Of a DNA stretch of 64,000 bases, positions 47,681 through 59,026 are shown in pieces. Below the pieces are notes generated by a model. It was not told the DNA's origin and did no database searches. It was given only the letters and a program-made list of their open reading frames with translations. Origin of the DNA: Costus lasius (Eukaryota; Streptophyta; Magnoliopsida; Zingiberales; Costaceae); assembly GCA_027563935.2 (NCBI GenBank), contig CM050448.1:66039843-66103842 (forward strand), written 5' to 3'. Within the stretch, counting starts at the first letter, position 1. The number at the start of each line of letters is the position of its first letter. The position numbers and the translations under genes are program-made.

Positions 47681-49456
47681 CTAAGAGGGTTTCTACTTCA
47701 GGGGGTGGCTTACTTTCTTCCTCTTGGTTGACTTCCTTGAGGACTAAGGTGAACAAAGGTTGATCAGGCCTATAATCCTTAGGTCTCATGAGCTGAAGTA
47801 TTTGTTGTGTGGGTTTGGTTTCCTCTATTTTTCCCTTATTGGTTGAGGCTTTAAGCTCTCTAGGCATAGATGGTTTCAGTTTGATCTTTTGACCTGAGTG
47901 ACTAAAGACATAGGTATTAGTCCGACCGTAGTGGACTACATCCATGTCATATAGCCATGGTCTGCCTAGAAGGACTTGACCGACTTCCATGGTGATGACG
48001 CCACACCAAATTTGTCCATCATAGGTACCAAACTGTAAAGGCACTAGACTCCTATGGGTTACTGGCACACTAGACTGGTTAACCCAAGAGATGTTATAAG
48101 GGGTTGGGTGAGCTTCTATCTTAAGCTTAAACTTGGTAACAGCAGAGTGGGAGACAGCGTTGAGGCTACTACCCCCATCTATCACTACTTTGCACATGTT
48201 TCCATTGCATTTCGTGTAAGTATGGAAGATACTAGTTCTTCGCCAATCATCAGTGGGTGAGGGTTTGATCAAGGTACACCTAACAACTCCTAAGGTGTTT
48301 TGGGTTGGCTCCTCACTACTGTCATATTCATTATCTTCTAGGACTTGGCAGCCAGAATCAGGGTCATTAATGTCTTCAAGTCTAGGGGTTTGGTTTTCCT
48401 CACTTAGGTATAAGACCCGTTTAGGACAGTCTTTCATATAGTGTCCATATTGTTGGCAACCATGGCATTTGACCCTAGATGGTTCTGGATAACTAGAGGA
48501 CTTGGGTTTAGGAGTACTAGAGTTTGGAGGTTGGGTTGGTCTAGGACTTGGTCTAGAGGCACTAAACTCTTTCCTAAAGGCAACCTTAAGTTCTTGCTCA
48601 ATCTCCTTGGCTCTAAGATGGGCAACCTCTATGGAGTCTATCTGGTAGTAGGTAAGGCCCTTTCTAATCTCAGATCGGAGACCATTTTTATACCTGCTAA
48701 GGGTAAATAGAGGGTTTTCTCCTAGGTTTCCCCTAAGGAGGAATTCCTCAAAGCTAGCAGTGTATTGATCAACGGTCATAGATCCTTGGGTTAAACTAGA
48801 GGCTTGATCAAACAACTTACTCTGAAAGTATGAGGGGACATATTTCAGTTTAAGCTGTTGGCGCATTTCTAGCCAAGTTCCTATGGGGGTAGGTTGAGTC
48901 TCTCTTGGTTATTCTCTATATTGGTCCAATACAACCTAGCATTTCCCTCAAGAAGGCACTTTGCAAGTTGGACTTTGCTGTGCTCAGGGATCATGCTCCA
49001 CTCGAAATATTGTTCGAGCTTGGTTGTCCAATACAAGAAGTCTCGGGGTTCTAAAGAGCTATTGAAGGTTGGGGGATTGAGTTTGATGGCGCGGTGCACA
49101 TCATCCTCCCTAAATCTGGGTTGAGGTGGGGTTTGAATAGGAGGTCCATTCCACATGTTTGGTTGAGGGATTCCTACATGGTTTGGATTGGGGGTTTGTT
49201 GCCCATTCCCAGGTTGTTGGGTGTCCACATGATTTGGACTAGGGGGTGGTTCACTAGCATGACTTGGAGATCTACCCCTAGCATTGTTAAGCTGGTTGAG
49301 GTTTTGGTTGATGGTTTCTATTTGAGCGGCCAAAAGGTGAAATTGGTTAAGACTCTGAGTAATGGTTCCTACTTGCTCAGTCAAAAGATCAATCTTATCA
49401 TTCAAGGCAGCATTATCCATTGTGGAATCTTGTTGAGTTTTAGACCGGGTTTGCAT
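47681..49456 (-). pseudogene. Chromovirus I gag-protease fragment
   Basis: Starts at the ATG for MQTRSKTQQDSTMDNAALND (49456). The N-terminal part has a coiled-coil-like stretch and a Pro/Asn-rich linker, then the Gag domain (FREDDVHRAIKLNPPTF). A one-base frame change after NIENNQ (about 48890-48905) separates it from the second frame (from 48866), which holds the CCHC knuckle CHGCQQYGHYMKDC and the protease (VVIDGGSSLN, VLLGRPW). Homology ends after EVETLLE at about 47685, and the last codons belong to LTR G. RT, RNase H and integrase are missing. Confidence 0.9.
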
Positions 49457-49606
49457 GGTATTTTTGAAAGATATAAGTTTTGAAAATAGGGCCAAAATGA
49501 TAGATAAAATAAGTAGTCAACTTCTTTCAAACACCTAATTCCAAAGATCGCTTAGAAGTAGAAAGTAAGTTTTTGAGGCTTACAAAAATCTAGTCTAAGA
49601 GCCTAA

Positions 49607-49618
49607 GCTCTGATACCA
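49607..49618 (-). other. Primer binding site, tRNA-iMet type, chromovirus I
   Basis: The minus strand reads TGGTATCAGAGC, three bases from the LTR edge at 49622. Shows that the LTR is the 5' LTR of I. Confidence 0.9.
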
Positions 49619-49621
49619 AGC

Positions 49622-51177
49622 TGATGTAGGACGGGGAACTAAAGCAATCAAACAACGCTTTTGAAAACTGATTTTGATAAATAGCTTAATAATAAGAAAA
49701 ACCGAGATTAAGTTAACGAGGTTTAGAAAACTAATTTTTTTGTATTTTAAATATATAAGAAAATCCGAATTTAGACTAAGAGCAGTAAGTAAGTTCTACA
49801 CTAGAAAAACAGTAACTGCAGGAAATAAACTTACAGTGCAGCCCTTGAGAATTGAAGGGCTGTGCTTCCCGTTCTTCACCGGTCCTATTCTGATGGAAGG
49901 TGTAGGGTGGAGCTTACAAGCAATCACAGAAGATCCGTACAAGCCACGGATTTTAATACAGAAATAACTCAAGGGGTGAGGTTAAGCCTCACAAGTTCCC
50001 TTACTAACCCTAAGATAGCTAAAGAGAGGGGAAGAGAAGGAAGGGGAGGGCGCCCCTCCTAGACCCACTCCAAGCGCAAGCTACAAGTTAAAATAAACAA
50101 GATTTAGTGTATAGAAGAGTTCTTAAAATCTAATGAAGAAGTTAAGGAAGAAACTTAGCCGATTGGGATGAAAGCTCCTTGAGGCCGAGGATTGATGTTC
50201 TCCTTGCTCCAAACCGAGGGTGAGGGAAGTTCTTCTTGTGATGGCGCACACAAATAAGGGGAAGAACTCCTTAGGGTTTCGGTGGGGAAGCTAGAAGGAT
50301 GAGAAGAACTCGGCTAATGGAGAAAACAAGCACTAACACAAGTAAATAACCTAGGCAACTAATAGACAATATTATTTCATCAACAAGTGGTGCAAATACA
50401 AGTGGGAGACCATGCTTTTATAAGCGAGATAGGGCTTAGGGCAGGATAGTCATTAGCTTCCATGAGCCTATTACAAAGATGGATGGAATTTGGATTTCAA
50501 AATCAAGATGAGGTAGGCGCAAATCCTCTTGGTGAACTTCCTTCTTTGGTGACCTTTGTTTGGCAATTCTTTAAGTGCTTGAGGGAGGTATCTTCTTATC
50601 TTTGGCGAAAAGCTTGTTGGTGCATGGACAAGGAATTCAAAATTTGAATCCTTTCCATGAGGGCATGGGCGGCAACAAGAGATGGAATTTTCTCATTAAT
50701 GTCTTCATAAATGCTCTCCTTTAATTGTGGATCTTGATGAGGAATCCCTTTGATTGTGGATCTTGAAGGATGAGATTTGAATTCATTCCTCTAGTGGTTG
50801 GCGCATATATCTTGATTGGATGATGAGGTGGTTGATTGCTTCATTGAAGATGCGCCCAATAAATGTAGCAAGTGAGTTATGGCATAGCTTGAAGTGAGCT
50901 TGGGCTTTGAAGTCTTCCTTTCCTTTTCTGGAGCTGAACTTGATGAGTGGAGCTTGAGTAACCTTGAGCTGGACTTGAGCTGCTCCTTTCTTGATTGACC
51001 TGCCAAAATGATCCTAATGCCTACATGCACTAGTTTACTATGATGCAAGAGTACATAAAGTTGTATGAATTACAATGCACTACCTACTACAAGTGGACTT
51101 GCCATAAATGACTACATGATGCATGGTTTTATTGAAAAACAAACTACCCTAAAATGCAATGCAAGAGAGAGGGGACT
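49622..51177 (-). repeat. Chromovirus LTR shared by J (3') and I (5'); right edge not fixed
   Basis: The left edge (TGATGTAGGACGGGG, complement ...CCTACATCA) is clear from the primer site. The right edge lies somewhere between about 50800 and 51170: there is no second LTR in the window to compare and no unambiguous purine tract. The stretch is non-coding and includes a TATA box at 50416-50423. Confidence 0.7.
50416..50423 (-). promoter_or_regulatory. TATA box in chromovirus I/J LTR
   Basis: The minus strand reads TTATAAAA followed by GCATGG; transcription would start near 50390 toward lower coordinates. Confidence 0.55.
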
Positions 51178-54100
51178 CTAAGGGAACCCATATCGATTAG
51201 GTGCCCTACGAGTCCGAGCAGATCTCCTCAGAGCAGGGCTACTGCCTCCATCAGCTCTCCCCGGGTTGAAAGGATTCTCCTCTGGAGAATTATCCTTGTA
51301 CCCTTGGAGTAACTCAGGGGCGGCTATAGCTAGCTCTGACTCAGGAAGCCATACCTCTTCACCATTAATGAGTCTAACTCGATAAAACACTTGTACCTCA
51401 TTAGTGGTGAATTTGGTTTGGTCCTCGAGAATAGCCTCAATCTCCATTTTGTTGGTGTTGTCTGGATCTGGTATGGAGATGGGCTCATGATAGAGGGTGA
51501 GATCCTCCACGTTGACGGTGGTGGGGATCCCCAGCTCAGGTGGTAGGTCGAGGACATAGGCATTGTCGTTGATTTTGTCTACAATGGTGAAGGGGCCTAG
51601 TCCTTTTGCCTCCAGCTTGTGTCCAATTCCATGGATGCGCTCTTCACGTGCTCGTAGGATCACTTTATCACCTGTGGTAAATAACCTTTCTCGGCGATGT
51701 TTGTTAGCAGCTTCGCGATATTGATTAACAGATTCTAGCATTTTTGAAAATATTTCAGCATGCATTTGCGAAGTATGTAAGGCAAAGTCACGAGCAGGTA
51801 AGGAGGTTCTAAAGTGTCTAGGTAGAGGGAAGAGATCTATAGGTTTGTTCGGTTGATATCCTAGGTTGGCTTGGAAAGGGGAGAGACCTGTGGTTTTGTT
51901 GACTGTACTATTGTAGGAAAATTCGGCAGTGGGTAAGAGTTTATCCCAGTTGCCAGGATGTTCACTTACCAAACTCCTAAGAATACTCCCAAGTGATCGA
52001 TTGACCACTTCAGTCTGCCCATCCGTCTGGGGATGGTAGGCTGTGGAGAACTTGAGCTTTGTTCCTAGAAGGGTCCATAGGGTTCTCCAAAAATGGCTTA
52101 CAAACCTAGGGTCTCTATCAGACACTATAGTTAAGGGTGTCCCACGTAGCCTTACAACTTCCCTGAAGAAGAGTTTAGCAACATGGGAGGCATCAGTGGT
52201 TTTGGTGCAAGCTATGAAATGAGCCATCTTAGTAAATCTATCAACTACCACAAATATAGAGTCATGTTTAGCTGAGGTTCGGGGTAGTCCTAAAATGAAA
52301 TCCATACTAAGGTCTTGCCAAGGGGCTTGGGGAATAGGTAGAGGGGTGTACAGGCCGGGACTGTGTTTGTGGACTTTAGTGAGCTGACAAGTCCTACAAT
52401 GCCTCACTACCTTAGCTACATCCTGGTAAAGGTTCGGCCAGTAGAACCGTTCCTTTACGAGGGCTTGGGTCTTATCTCGGCCGTGGTGCCCGGCAGACCC
52501 GCCTCCGTGTAATTCCCAAACAAGGAATTCTCGGATGGATGTCTTGGGCACACAAAGGGTTGGTCCAAGAAAGAGATACCCATCCCTAAGGGTGTAGAGG
52601 GGGTGACTTAATGGGTCTTGACTAAGGTCAGCATATAAGGTAGAAAAATCAGGACATTCAAAATAAGCATCTTTCATGGAATCAAAGCAAGTAACTTCAA
52701 CATGCATTTTGTTCAATAATAAGGTTACTCTACTGAGGGCATCTGCTACTTTATTCTCAGATCCTGATTTATGTCTAAGCACAAAAGTGTATTGTTGTAG
52801 GTATTCGACCCACTTAGCATGCCTTGAGTTTAACTTCTTTTGAGCACTTAGATAGGAGAGGGCCTGGTGGTCACTATTAAGAGTGAACTCCCTATGGATG
52901 AGGTAGTGTCTCCAATACCTTAGAGCCTGAACTACAGCATAAAACTCTTTGTCATAGGTAGAGTATTTTTGCTTTGCCTCGTTGAGTTTTTCACTAAAGA
53001 AGGCTATGGGATGACCTTCTTGGCTTAGAGTTCCCCCTATGCCAACTCCAGAGGCGTCACAATCTACCTCAAAGACTTTATTGAAGTCAGGAAGTCTAAG
53101 GACCGGGGCAGTGGTCATCTTATCCTTAAGTTCTTGGAAGGCTTTACTAGCAGATTTAGTCCAGGAGAATTCACCTTGTTTTAGGCAACTAGTGATAGGT
53201 GCCACTATAGAGCTGAAGTTCCTTATGAATCTCCTATAAAAGGTGGCTAGGCCATGGAAGCTTCTGACTTCCGTGATGGTCTTAGGTTCAGGCCAGTCTA
53301 TGATGGCTTGGATCTTGGATGGGTCGGCTTGAAGTCCATGCTCAGACACTATGAACCCTAAGAAGATCACACTATGGGACAAAAAGGAGCACTTCTTGAG
53401 ATTGATATAGAGTTGCTCTCCCTTAAGAAGGTCAAGGGTCTTCCTAAGGTGCTCTAGGTGTTCCTCTTTAGTCTTACTATAGATGAGGATATCATCAAAG
53501 TAGACTACTAGGAATTTTCCAATGAAAGGCTTTAAGACTTGGGTCATGAGTCTCATGAATGTGGAAGGAGCATTAGTCAAGCCAAAAGGCATGACTAACC
53601 ATTCATAGAGACCATCCTTGGTCTTGAAAGCTGTCTTCCATTCATCACCTAGCCTTATCCTGACCTGGTGGTATCCACTTCTTAAGTCAAGCTTGCTAAA
53701 CCACTTAGAGCCAACTAACATGTCTAACATGTCATCAAGTCTAGGAATAGGAAACCTATACTTGACTGTGATTTTGTTTATGGCTCTACAGTCTATACAC
53801 ATGCGCCAGCTGCCATCCTTTTTAGGGGTGAGCAGAGCAGGCACGGCGCAAGGGCTCAGACTTTCTCTGATATGTCCTTTCTCTAATAGGTCATCTATTT
53901 GCCTTTTAAGTTCCTGATGCTCGGTGGGGTTCATCCTATAGTGGGGTAAATTGGGAAGGGTTGAACCTGGGACAAGATCTATTGCATGCTGGATGTCCCT
54001 AAGAGGTGGAAGTCCTGTGGGTAGTTCTTCAGGGGTAAGCTCACTATATTGTTCTAACAGGGTTTCTACTTCAGGGGGTGGCTTACTTTCTTCCTCTTGG

Positions 54101-55506
54101 TTGACTTCCTTGAGGACTAAGGTGAACAAAGGTTGATCAGGCCTATAATCCTTAGGTCTCATGAGCTGAAGTATTTGTTGTGTGGGTTTGGTTTCCTCTA
54201 TTTTTCCCTTATTGGTTGAGGCTTTAAGCTCTCTAGGCATAGATGGTTTCAGTTTGATCTTTTGACCTGAGTGACTAAAGACATAGGTATTAGTCTGACC
54301 GTAGTGGACTACATCCATGTCATATAGCCATGGTCTGCCTAGAAGGACTTGAGCGACGTCCATGGTGATGACGTCACACCAAATTTGTCCATCATAGGTA
54401 CCAAACTGTAAAGGCACTAGACTCCTATGGGTTACTGGCACACTAGACTGGTTAACCCAAGAGATGTTATAAGGGGTTGGGTGAGCTTCTATCTTAAGCT
54501 TAAACTTGGTAACAGCAGAGTGGGAGACAGCGTTGAGGCTACTACCCCCATCTATCACTACTTTGCACATGTTTCCATTGCATTTCGTGTAAGTATGGAA
54601 GATACTAGTTCTTCGCCAATCATCAGTGGGTGAGGGTTTGATCAAGGTACACCTAACAACTCCTAAGGTGTTTTGGGTTGGCTCCTCACTACTGTCATAT
54701 TCATTATCTTCTAGGACTTGGCAGCCAGAATCAGGGTCATTAATGTCTTCAAGTCTAGGGGTTTGGTTTTCCTCACTTAGGTATAAGACCCGTTTAGGAC
54801 AGTCTTTCATATAGTGTCCATATTGTTGGCAACCATGGCATTTGACCCTAGATGGTTCTGGATAACTAGAGGACTTGGGTTTAGGAGTACTAGAGTTTGG
54901 AGGTTGGGTTGGTCTAGGACTTGGTCTAGAGGCACTAAACTCTTTCCTAAAGGCAACCTTAAGTTCTTGCTCAATCTCCTTGGCTCTAAGATGGGCAACC
55001 TCTATGGAGTCTATCTGGTAGTAGGTAAGGCCCTTTCTAATCTCAGATCGGAGACCATTTTTATACCTGCTAAGGGTAAATAGAGGGTTTTCTCCTGGGT
55101 TTCCCCTAAGGAGGAATTCCTCAAAGCTAGCAGTGTATTGATCAACGGTCATAGATCCTTGGGTTAAACTAGAGGCTTGATCAAACAACTTACTCTGAAA
55201 GTATGAGGGGACATATTTCAGTTTAAGCTGTTGGCGCATTTCTAGCCAAGTTCCTATGGGGGTAGGTTGAGTCTCTCTTGGTTATTCTCTATATTGGTCC
55301 AATACAACCTAGCATTTCCCTCAAGAAGGCACTTTGCAAGTCGGACTTTGCTGTGCTCAGGGATCATGCTCCACTCGAAATATTGTTCGAGCTTGGTTGT
55401 CCAATCCAAGAAGTCTCGGGGTTCTAAAGAGCCATTGAAGGTTGGGGGATTGAGTTTGATGGCGCGGTGCACATCATCCTCCCTAAATCTGGGTTGAGGT
55501 GGGGTT
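51178..55506 (-). pseudogene. Chromovirus J gag-pol, interrupted in gag by copia C
   Basis: Minus strand. The last part of the Gag N-terminal domain (55505-55254) ends at the same one-base frame change seen in I. From 55239 a single 1353-codon frame runs to 51178. It has the knuckle CHGCQQYGHYMKDC (54840-54799), protease DGGS (Asp codon 54552-54550), RT VYFDDILIYS (DD at 53496-53491) and RNase H (VDCDASGVGIGG). Integrase follows, with zinc domain near 52500-52380 and YHPQTDGQTEVVN near 52030, then a chromodomain-like C-terminus (IEAILED...VWLPESEL...APELLQGY, about 51450-51290) and a basic tail. Pol appears intact. The gag shift and the copia insertion inactivate it. Confidence 0.93.
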
Positions 55507-56278
55507 TGTTGGGGTATGCCCTTAAGGCTAATGTTTGAGGCCTGTGGGAATGTAACAAGTATCATGTAATAAACTATTATGTTTATAAAGGCATGGTTGT
55601 TATTCAGTTAGTTACATTGTCTGCTGCAATATATGTTCTTCTGAATAATGTCTCAAAGCTGTTCAGCTGGGCTGACATGCTGTTATGTCCTTAGTCGATG
55701 TATCTTGGTGAACATGAGACAGCCTTGATATGGTTAAGACTAATATGTGTTCTGATCTTATAGGATGCTTCGAGCATGGAATAAGATGTAGACTCATGGG
55801 TACATGGGATGTACTGGACAGACCCTACTAGGATGTTCAGTTGTTTGTCACAACGTGAATATTCCTTGTATAAGACAAGTGGCACATTTCCTCTGACTTG
55901 AGATCACTTGTGTTTTCTAAATGATGATTGTCATTATTTTGAGTTAGTTCAATATCATTTGAAACATAATGATTATAGACTATCTTGGATGGTGAGCTTG
56001 AGTCAGGTTAGGGCACTAGTGATAGACATAGGATTGCCGTCTCCTTGTTTAAGGAGTGTGATGTTCTAAAGGGGCCCCCTGGATGAGATGATTGAGAGAG
56101 TGTATGGCCATACCCAGGTGACAGTGTTCATCTGATCTAATCATGCTCATCATATTGGAGTTACAAGTTTGACAGACTTGTCCAATAAGAACATCCAGTG
56201 GCAAAGGAAATATGTATGCTTTGTGAAATGATTCACACTTGTGCTATGGTTTGGGTGTAGTCTTGGAAGACTCTTTCC

Positions 56279-56284
56279 TTTATA
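56279..56284 (+). promoter_or_regulatory. TATA-like box of copia C
   Basis: CCTTTATATCGGGAG; A has TTTATATAGGGAG at the same place. The start of R is inferred about 30 bp downstream. Confidence 0.5.
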
Positions 56285-56327
56285 TCGGGAGACAGTGATG
56301 TGTTGCTAGATACCCCTCACTGATCGT

Positions 56328-56343
56328 GATAATGTGAATTATC
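56328..56343 (+). promoter_or_regulatory. Post-TATA tetraloop hairpin, 5' LTR of C
   Basis: GATAAT-GTGA-ATTATC. Compared with A and B (GATAAC-GTAA-GTTATC), the closing C-G pair is T-A and the loop stays GNRA. Also at 63750-63765 in the 3' LTR. Confidence 0.6.
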
Positions 56344-57209
56344 GTTACCGACATTTAAAGGAAACCCTTAGGGTCGCACAATTTGATGATATGGCTTACT
56401 TAAGTCAGATCGTGTGGACTGAATTGTTTGGGTTCAGTTTTAAGGGATTTAATCTCTGATTGTAAGTGAGATCTGGTCTGATCATGTTTGATTGATTAGG
56501 GCTTGAGATCGGTAAGCTTCGATTGAGAGAATGGATGCCAGATCGGTCAGATCAGGGGCATTAAAGAGATCGACGGTTAGATCTAAAGCCTTAGGGTTTA
56601 TTTGATCTAGGCCTTGTCGCTTGGCTTGGTTGGTTCTTAAACCGAACCAATTGAACCAGCTCACTAAAAGAGCGCTTGGTTCATTGGGAGAGGAGTGGGC
56701 GACGAGTTCACATAGCGTGAACGTTGGGATGAGGAGAGGTTACTATTTTTAGTAACCATGATCTCCATGTCGAGTGGGCGCTCATCCGAAATAGAGTATT
56801 CTCTATTTTCGCCAATTCACTAATTCCTCTCGCAAGTTTTTCCTCTCGACTGGGTGTGCGGCGACGCTTGAAGGTTGAGGAGGATTCGGCCAAGGAGAAA
56901 GACATCTCTTTTCCCTTCACTCGACAAGGACCTCTTGGAACCTTGCTAGCACAAGGAGCACCAAGAGAGATAGCAACATCATCTTGTGTGTGACGACAAG
57001 GAGAAGATCTACTTTGATCTTTGCTTCCAAGGAAACATCTTTCCATGGCGATGGTATGAATGTTTTCTTATTGTTATCAAGTTGATCTTTTGCATGCGTA
57101 TCGATCTTATAACCCTAATTCCGCAAGAGAACAATTTTATGCGCCATATGCTCTAAGGGTTATGCTCCCCCATGAAGGGGACCCCCCTTATTTAAGGGGT
57201 TCTTTCAAC

Positions 57210-57221
57210 TGGTATCAGAGC
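57210..57221 (+). other. Primer binding site, tRNA-iMet type, copia C
   Basis: TGGTATCAGAGC two bases after the LTR terminus. Confidence 0.92.
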
Positions 57222-58134
57222 AGGTTGAATGCATGTTATCTTGATTGCTTGATGATTTGCGTGATCCATATATGCGAATGTATGCTTAGATCTTCAACAT
57301 GCGAAAGTTACATGATGAAAATCTTGTCTATATGTTTATCTTGCGCATGTTAGTTGGCGCTTCTAAGTTGTAGTTTTCTTTTCAAAACTTATACACTTGC
57401 GCGACTAATGCTAGATCTAAAGACCTTACTGTAAACCCTTAGACGGGTTACTGGGGTTGATGTCACCCCCTAGGTTAGATCCAATCATGTCTGATCAGAT
57501 CATCTGACAGCCTGAAAGGGTCGACCAGATAGCACCTTGGCGCAAGCCTATGGTGGCTATAGGTCGACTGCAGACAGGTGTGTAGCGATGTCTGATTGTG
57601 ACGATTAATGAACGCACCTGAGTTAGGCCCGGGGTCACTCCCGTTTGCCAGACCTCAGTGTGGTCGTTCAGCCCTAGCGCATGCATAGTTGACCTTTTGG
57701 TCGACTCGAGTCAGTTAGGACTTGGTGCATGCAAGGGCAGTGGATCTGACTAGGTTGGATGAGTGGATCCCTAGTAATGGACCGTTGTAAGGTTGTAGGG
57801 CAAATAAGAAAAAATTAAAATTGATCCCATGGGGTTTTCGAAAATTTTAATTTTTATCATGGATCACATGTTTGCTGATTTGATACATATGTTTGTCTAT
57901 TTAAGTCATATGTGGGCTGCCCATATTAATTGTGTGCTGTGCTGGGGCCTGCGTGCCTGTATTAAATTGTAAATTAATTATTGTGATCTGTGAATCACTG
58001 GGTTTTAATTTATAAATGTAAGTGACCTGCGTGTCACTCTTGTCTAGATAGTTAAATTTGTAATTTAATTAGACAAGAGCACTGAGCACACTTGGCAGAG
58101 GCGCACGCAGCAATGGCTGGACCAGGAGGGAGGT

Positions 58135-58151
58135 CTAGGGTTCGACCCTAG
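58135..58151 (+). promoter_or_regulatory. T-arm-like hairpin in copia C leader
   Basis: CTAGGG-TTCGA-CCCTAG, like a tRNA T-arm or pol III B box. About 22 bp upstream is TGGCTGGACCAGG, which loosely resembles an A box. Confidence 0.5.
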
Positions 58152-58483
58152 GACCTGGCGCATTTCCTGGTGGGCGCACCAGAGCTGCAGATGGCGCTTG
58201 GGTCCAGGTTTGGGCCAAATGAGCAGCAAAAGACCCATGAACAGCAAGTGCAGTCTTAAGTTAGGTTAAGGTCTCACTAGGGCTATGGGCTTTTACCACA
58301 TATGACACATGCTTTCTTTTATTGCATAAATATTAGAAATGCATGATAGATTTATCTTTTGCTATCACCATAGGGATTGAATGATAGTAATAAAGATAAA
58401 AGACCGTTAAAATCCAACGCTAAAAATATCAAGCTCGTAAGCCTTCTGACGCGAAACCTCACTGTTCTGATTATCGTTGGAGC

Positions 58484-58509
58484 CGTGTTGTACCCACTCA
58501 GTGGGCACG
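58484..58509 (+). promoter_or_regulatory. Leader hairpin 1 of copia C
   Basis: CGTG...CACG enclosing CCCACT-C-AGTGGG. Confidence 0.55.
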
Positions 58510-58690
58510 TCCATCTATCTTCAGACGGTGCGGGATTACACCTGTGTGTTACAGAGCAGGGATTTATCCCTTCTCGTTGCTCAGCATAGCACATGGTGGT
58601 CCAGGGAGTAGGTCGGGTCAGCTTGACCGTGTAGTCTACATATGTGGCGCATATGGTAGCACATGGAGGCAGCCGTCTGTTGGGGTCAGA

Positions 58691-58722
58691 GATTGTGTTG
58701 TACCAACTCAGTTGGCACAGTC
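58691..58722 (+). promoter_or_regulatory. Leader hairpin 2 of copia C
   Basis: GATTGTG...CACAGTC enclosing CCAACT-C-AGTTGG. The outer stem keeps pairing through T-G, where A has C-G. Confidence 0.55.
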
Positions 58723-58926
58723 TGCTGGACTGCCCAGATGAAGGGGAATCGCACGGGTTGGCGATCGGCAGGGACTGCCTACCAGAAACTAGTGCTTGTA
58801 CTCTCTGTGCATCTTATCTCGCCTGAGCGGGACGCGGAGACCAAGTATGAAATCTGGATCCCATCTCACTAAAAGAGTTCTACTCTTTCGGGCTGTTTTG
58901 CTGGATTTTTCACGCCTGATAAAATA

Positions 58927-59005
58927 GTGAGAAAAAGAATCTTTCTTAAGTCCTGATTGATTCTTATACATTGATACTGACCTTGCTGTTCTTGCATTGT
59001 TGTAG
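58927..59005 (+). other. Candidate leader intron before gag (79 nt)
   Basis: GTGAG at 58927, branch-like CTGAC near 58977-58981, pyrimidine-rich tract and TTGTAG ending at 59005, 21 nt upstream of the gag ATG. A and B keep GTGAG and TTGTAG, and D has TTATAG in the same place. Speculative without transcript data. Confidence 0.3.
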
Positions 59006-59026
59006 ATACCTGCAGCAACGAACACC

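Larger units (their letters stand above)
47681..55506 (-). mobile_element. Chromovirus array I/J: internal-LTR-truncated internal, minus strand
   Basis: On the minus strand: J gag-pol (55506-51178, its 5' end cut off by copia C), one LTR (edge at 49622), a tRNA-iMet primer site, then a second internal region, I, from gag to the end of protease (49456-47681), fused to LTR fragment G. I and J are nearly identical in the shared part. The arrangement repeats that of the Tekay array at 2847-14577 in an unrelated element. Confidence 0.87.
55507..57207 (+). repeat. 5' LTR of copia C (1701 bp)
   Basis: TGTTGGGGTATGCC...GGGGTTCTTTCA. TATA-like TTATAT at 56279-56284 precedes the tetraloop dyad (56328-56343). 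The small frames inside recur in all family LTRs without codon-like conservation. Confidence 0.95.
57222..59026 (+). other. Untranslated leader of copia C (1.8 kb)
   Basis: No protein-like frame shared in phase with A and B. Holds the T-arm-like dyad (58135-58151), two nested hairpins (58484-58509 and 58691-58722) and a candidate small intron (58927-59005). Likely carries packaging and translation-control signals (inference). Confidence 0.75.

Noticed and set aside
57210..57221. tRNA-Met-like and tRNA-Asp-like matches as tRNA genes
   Set aside because: They are 12-18 nt primer sites next to LTR ends, without a cloverleaf or flanking tRNA sequence.
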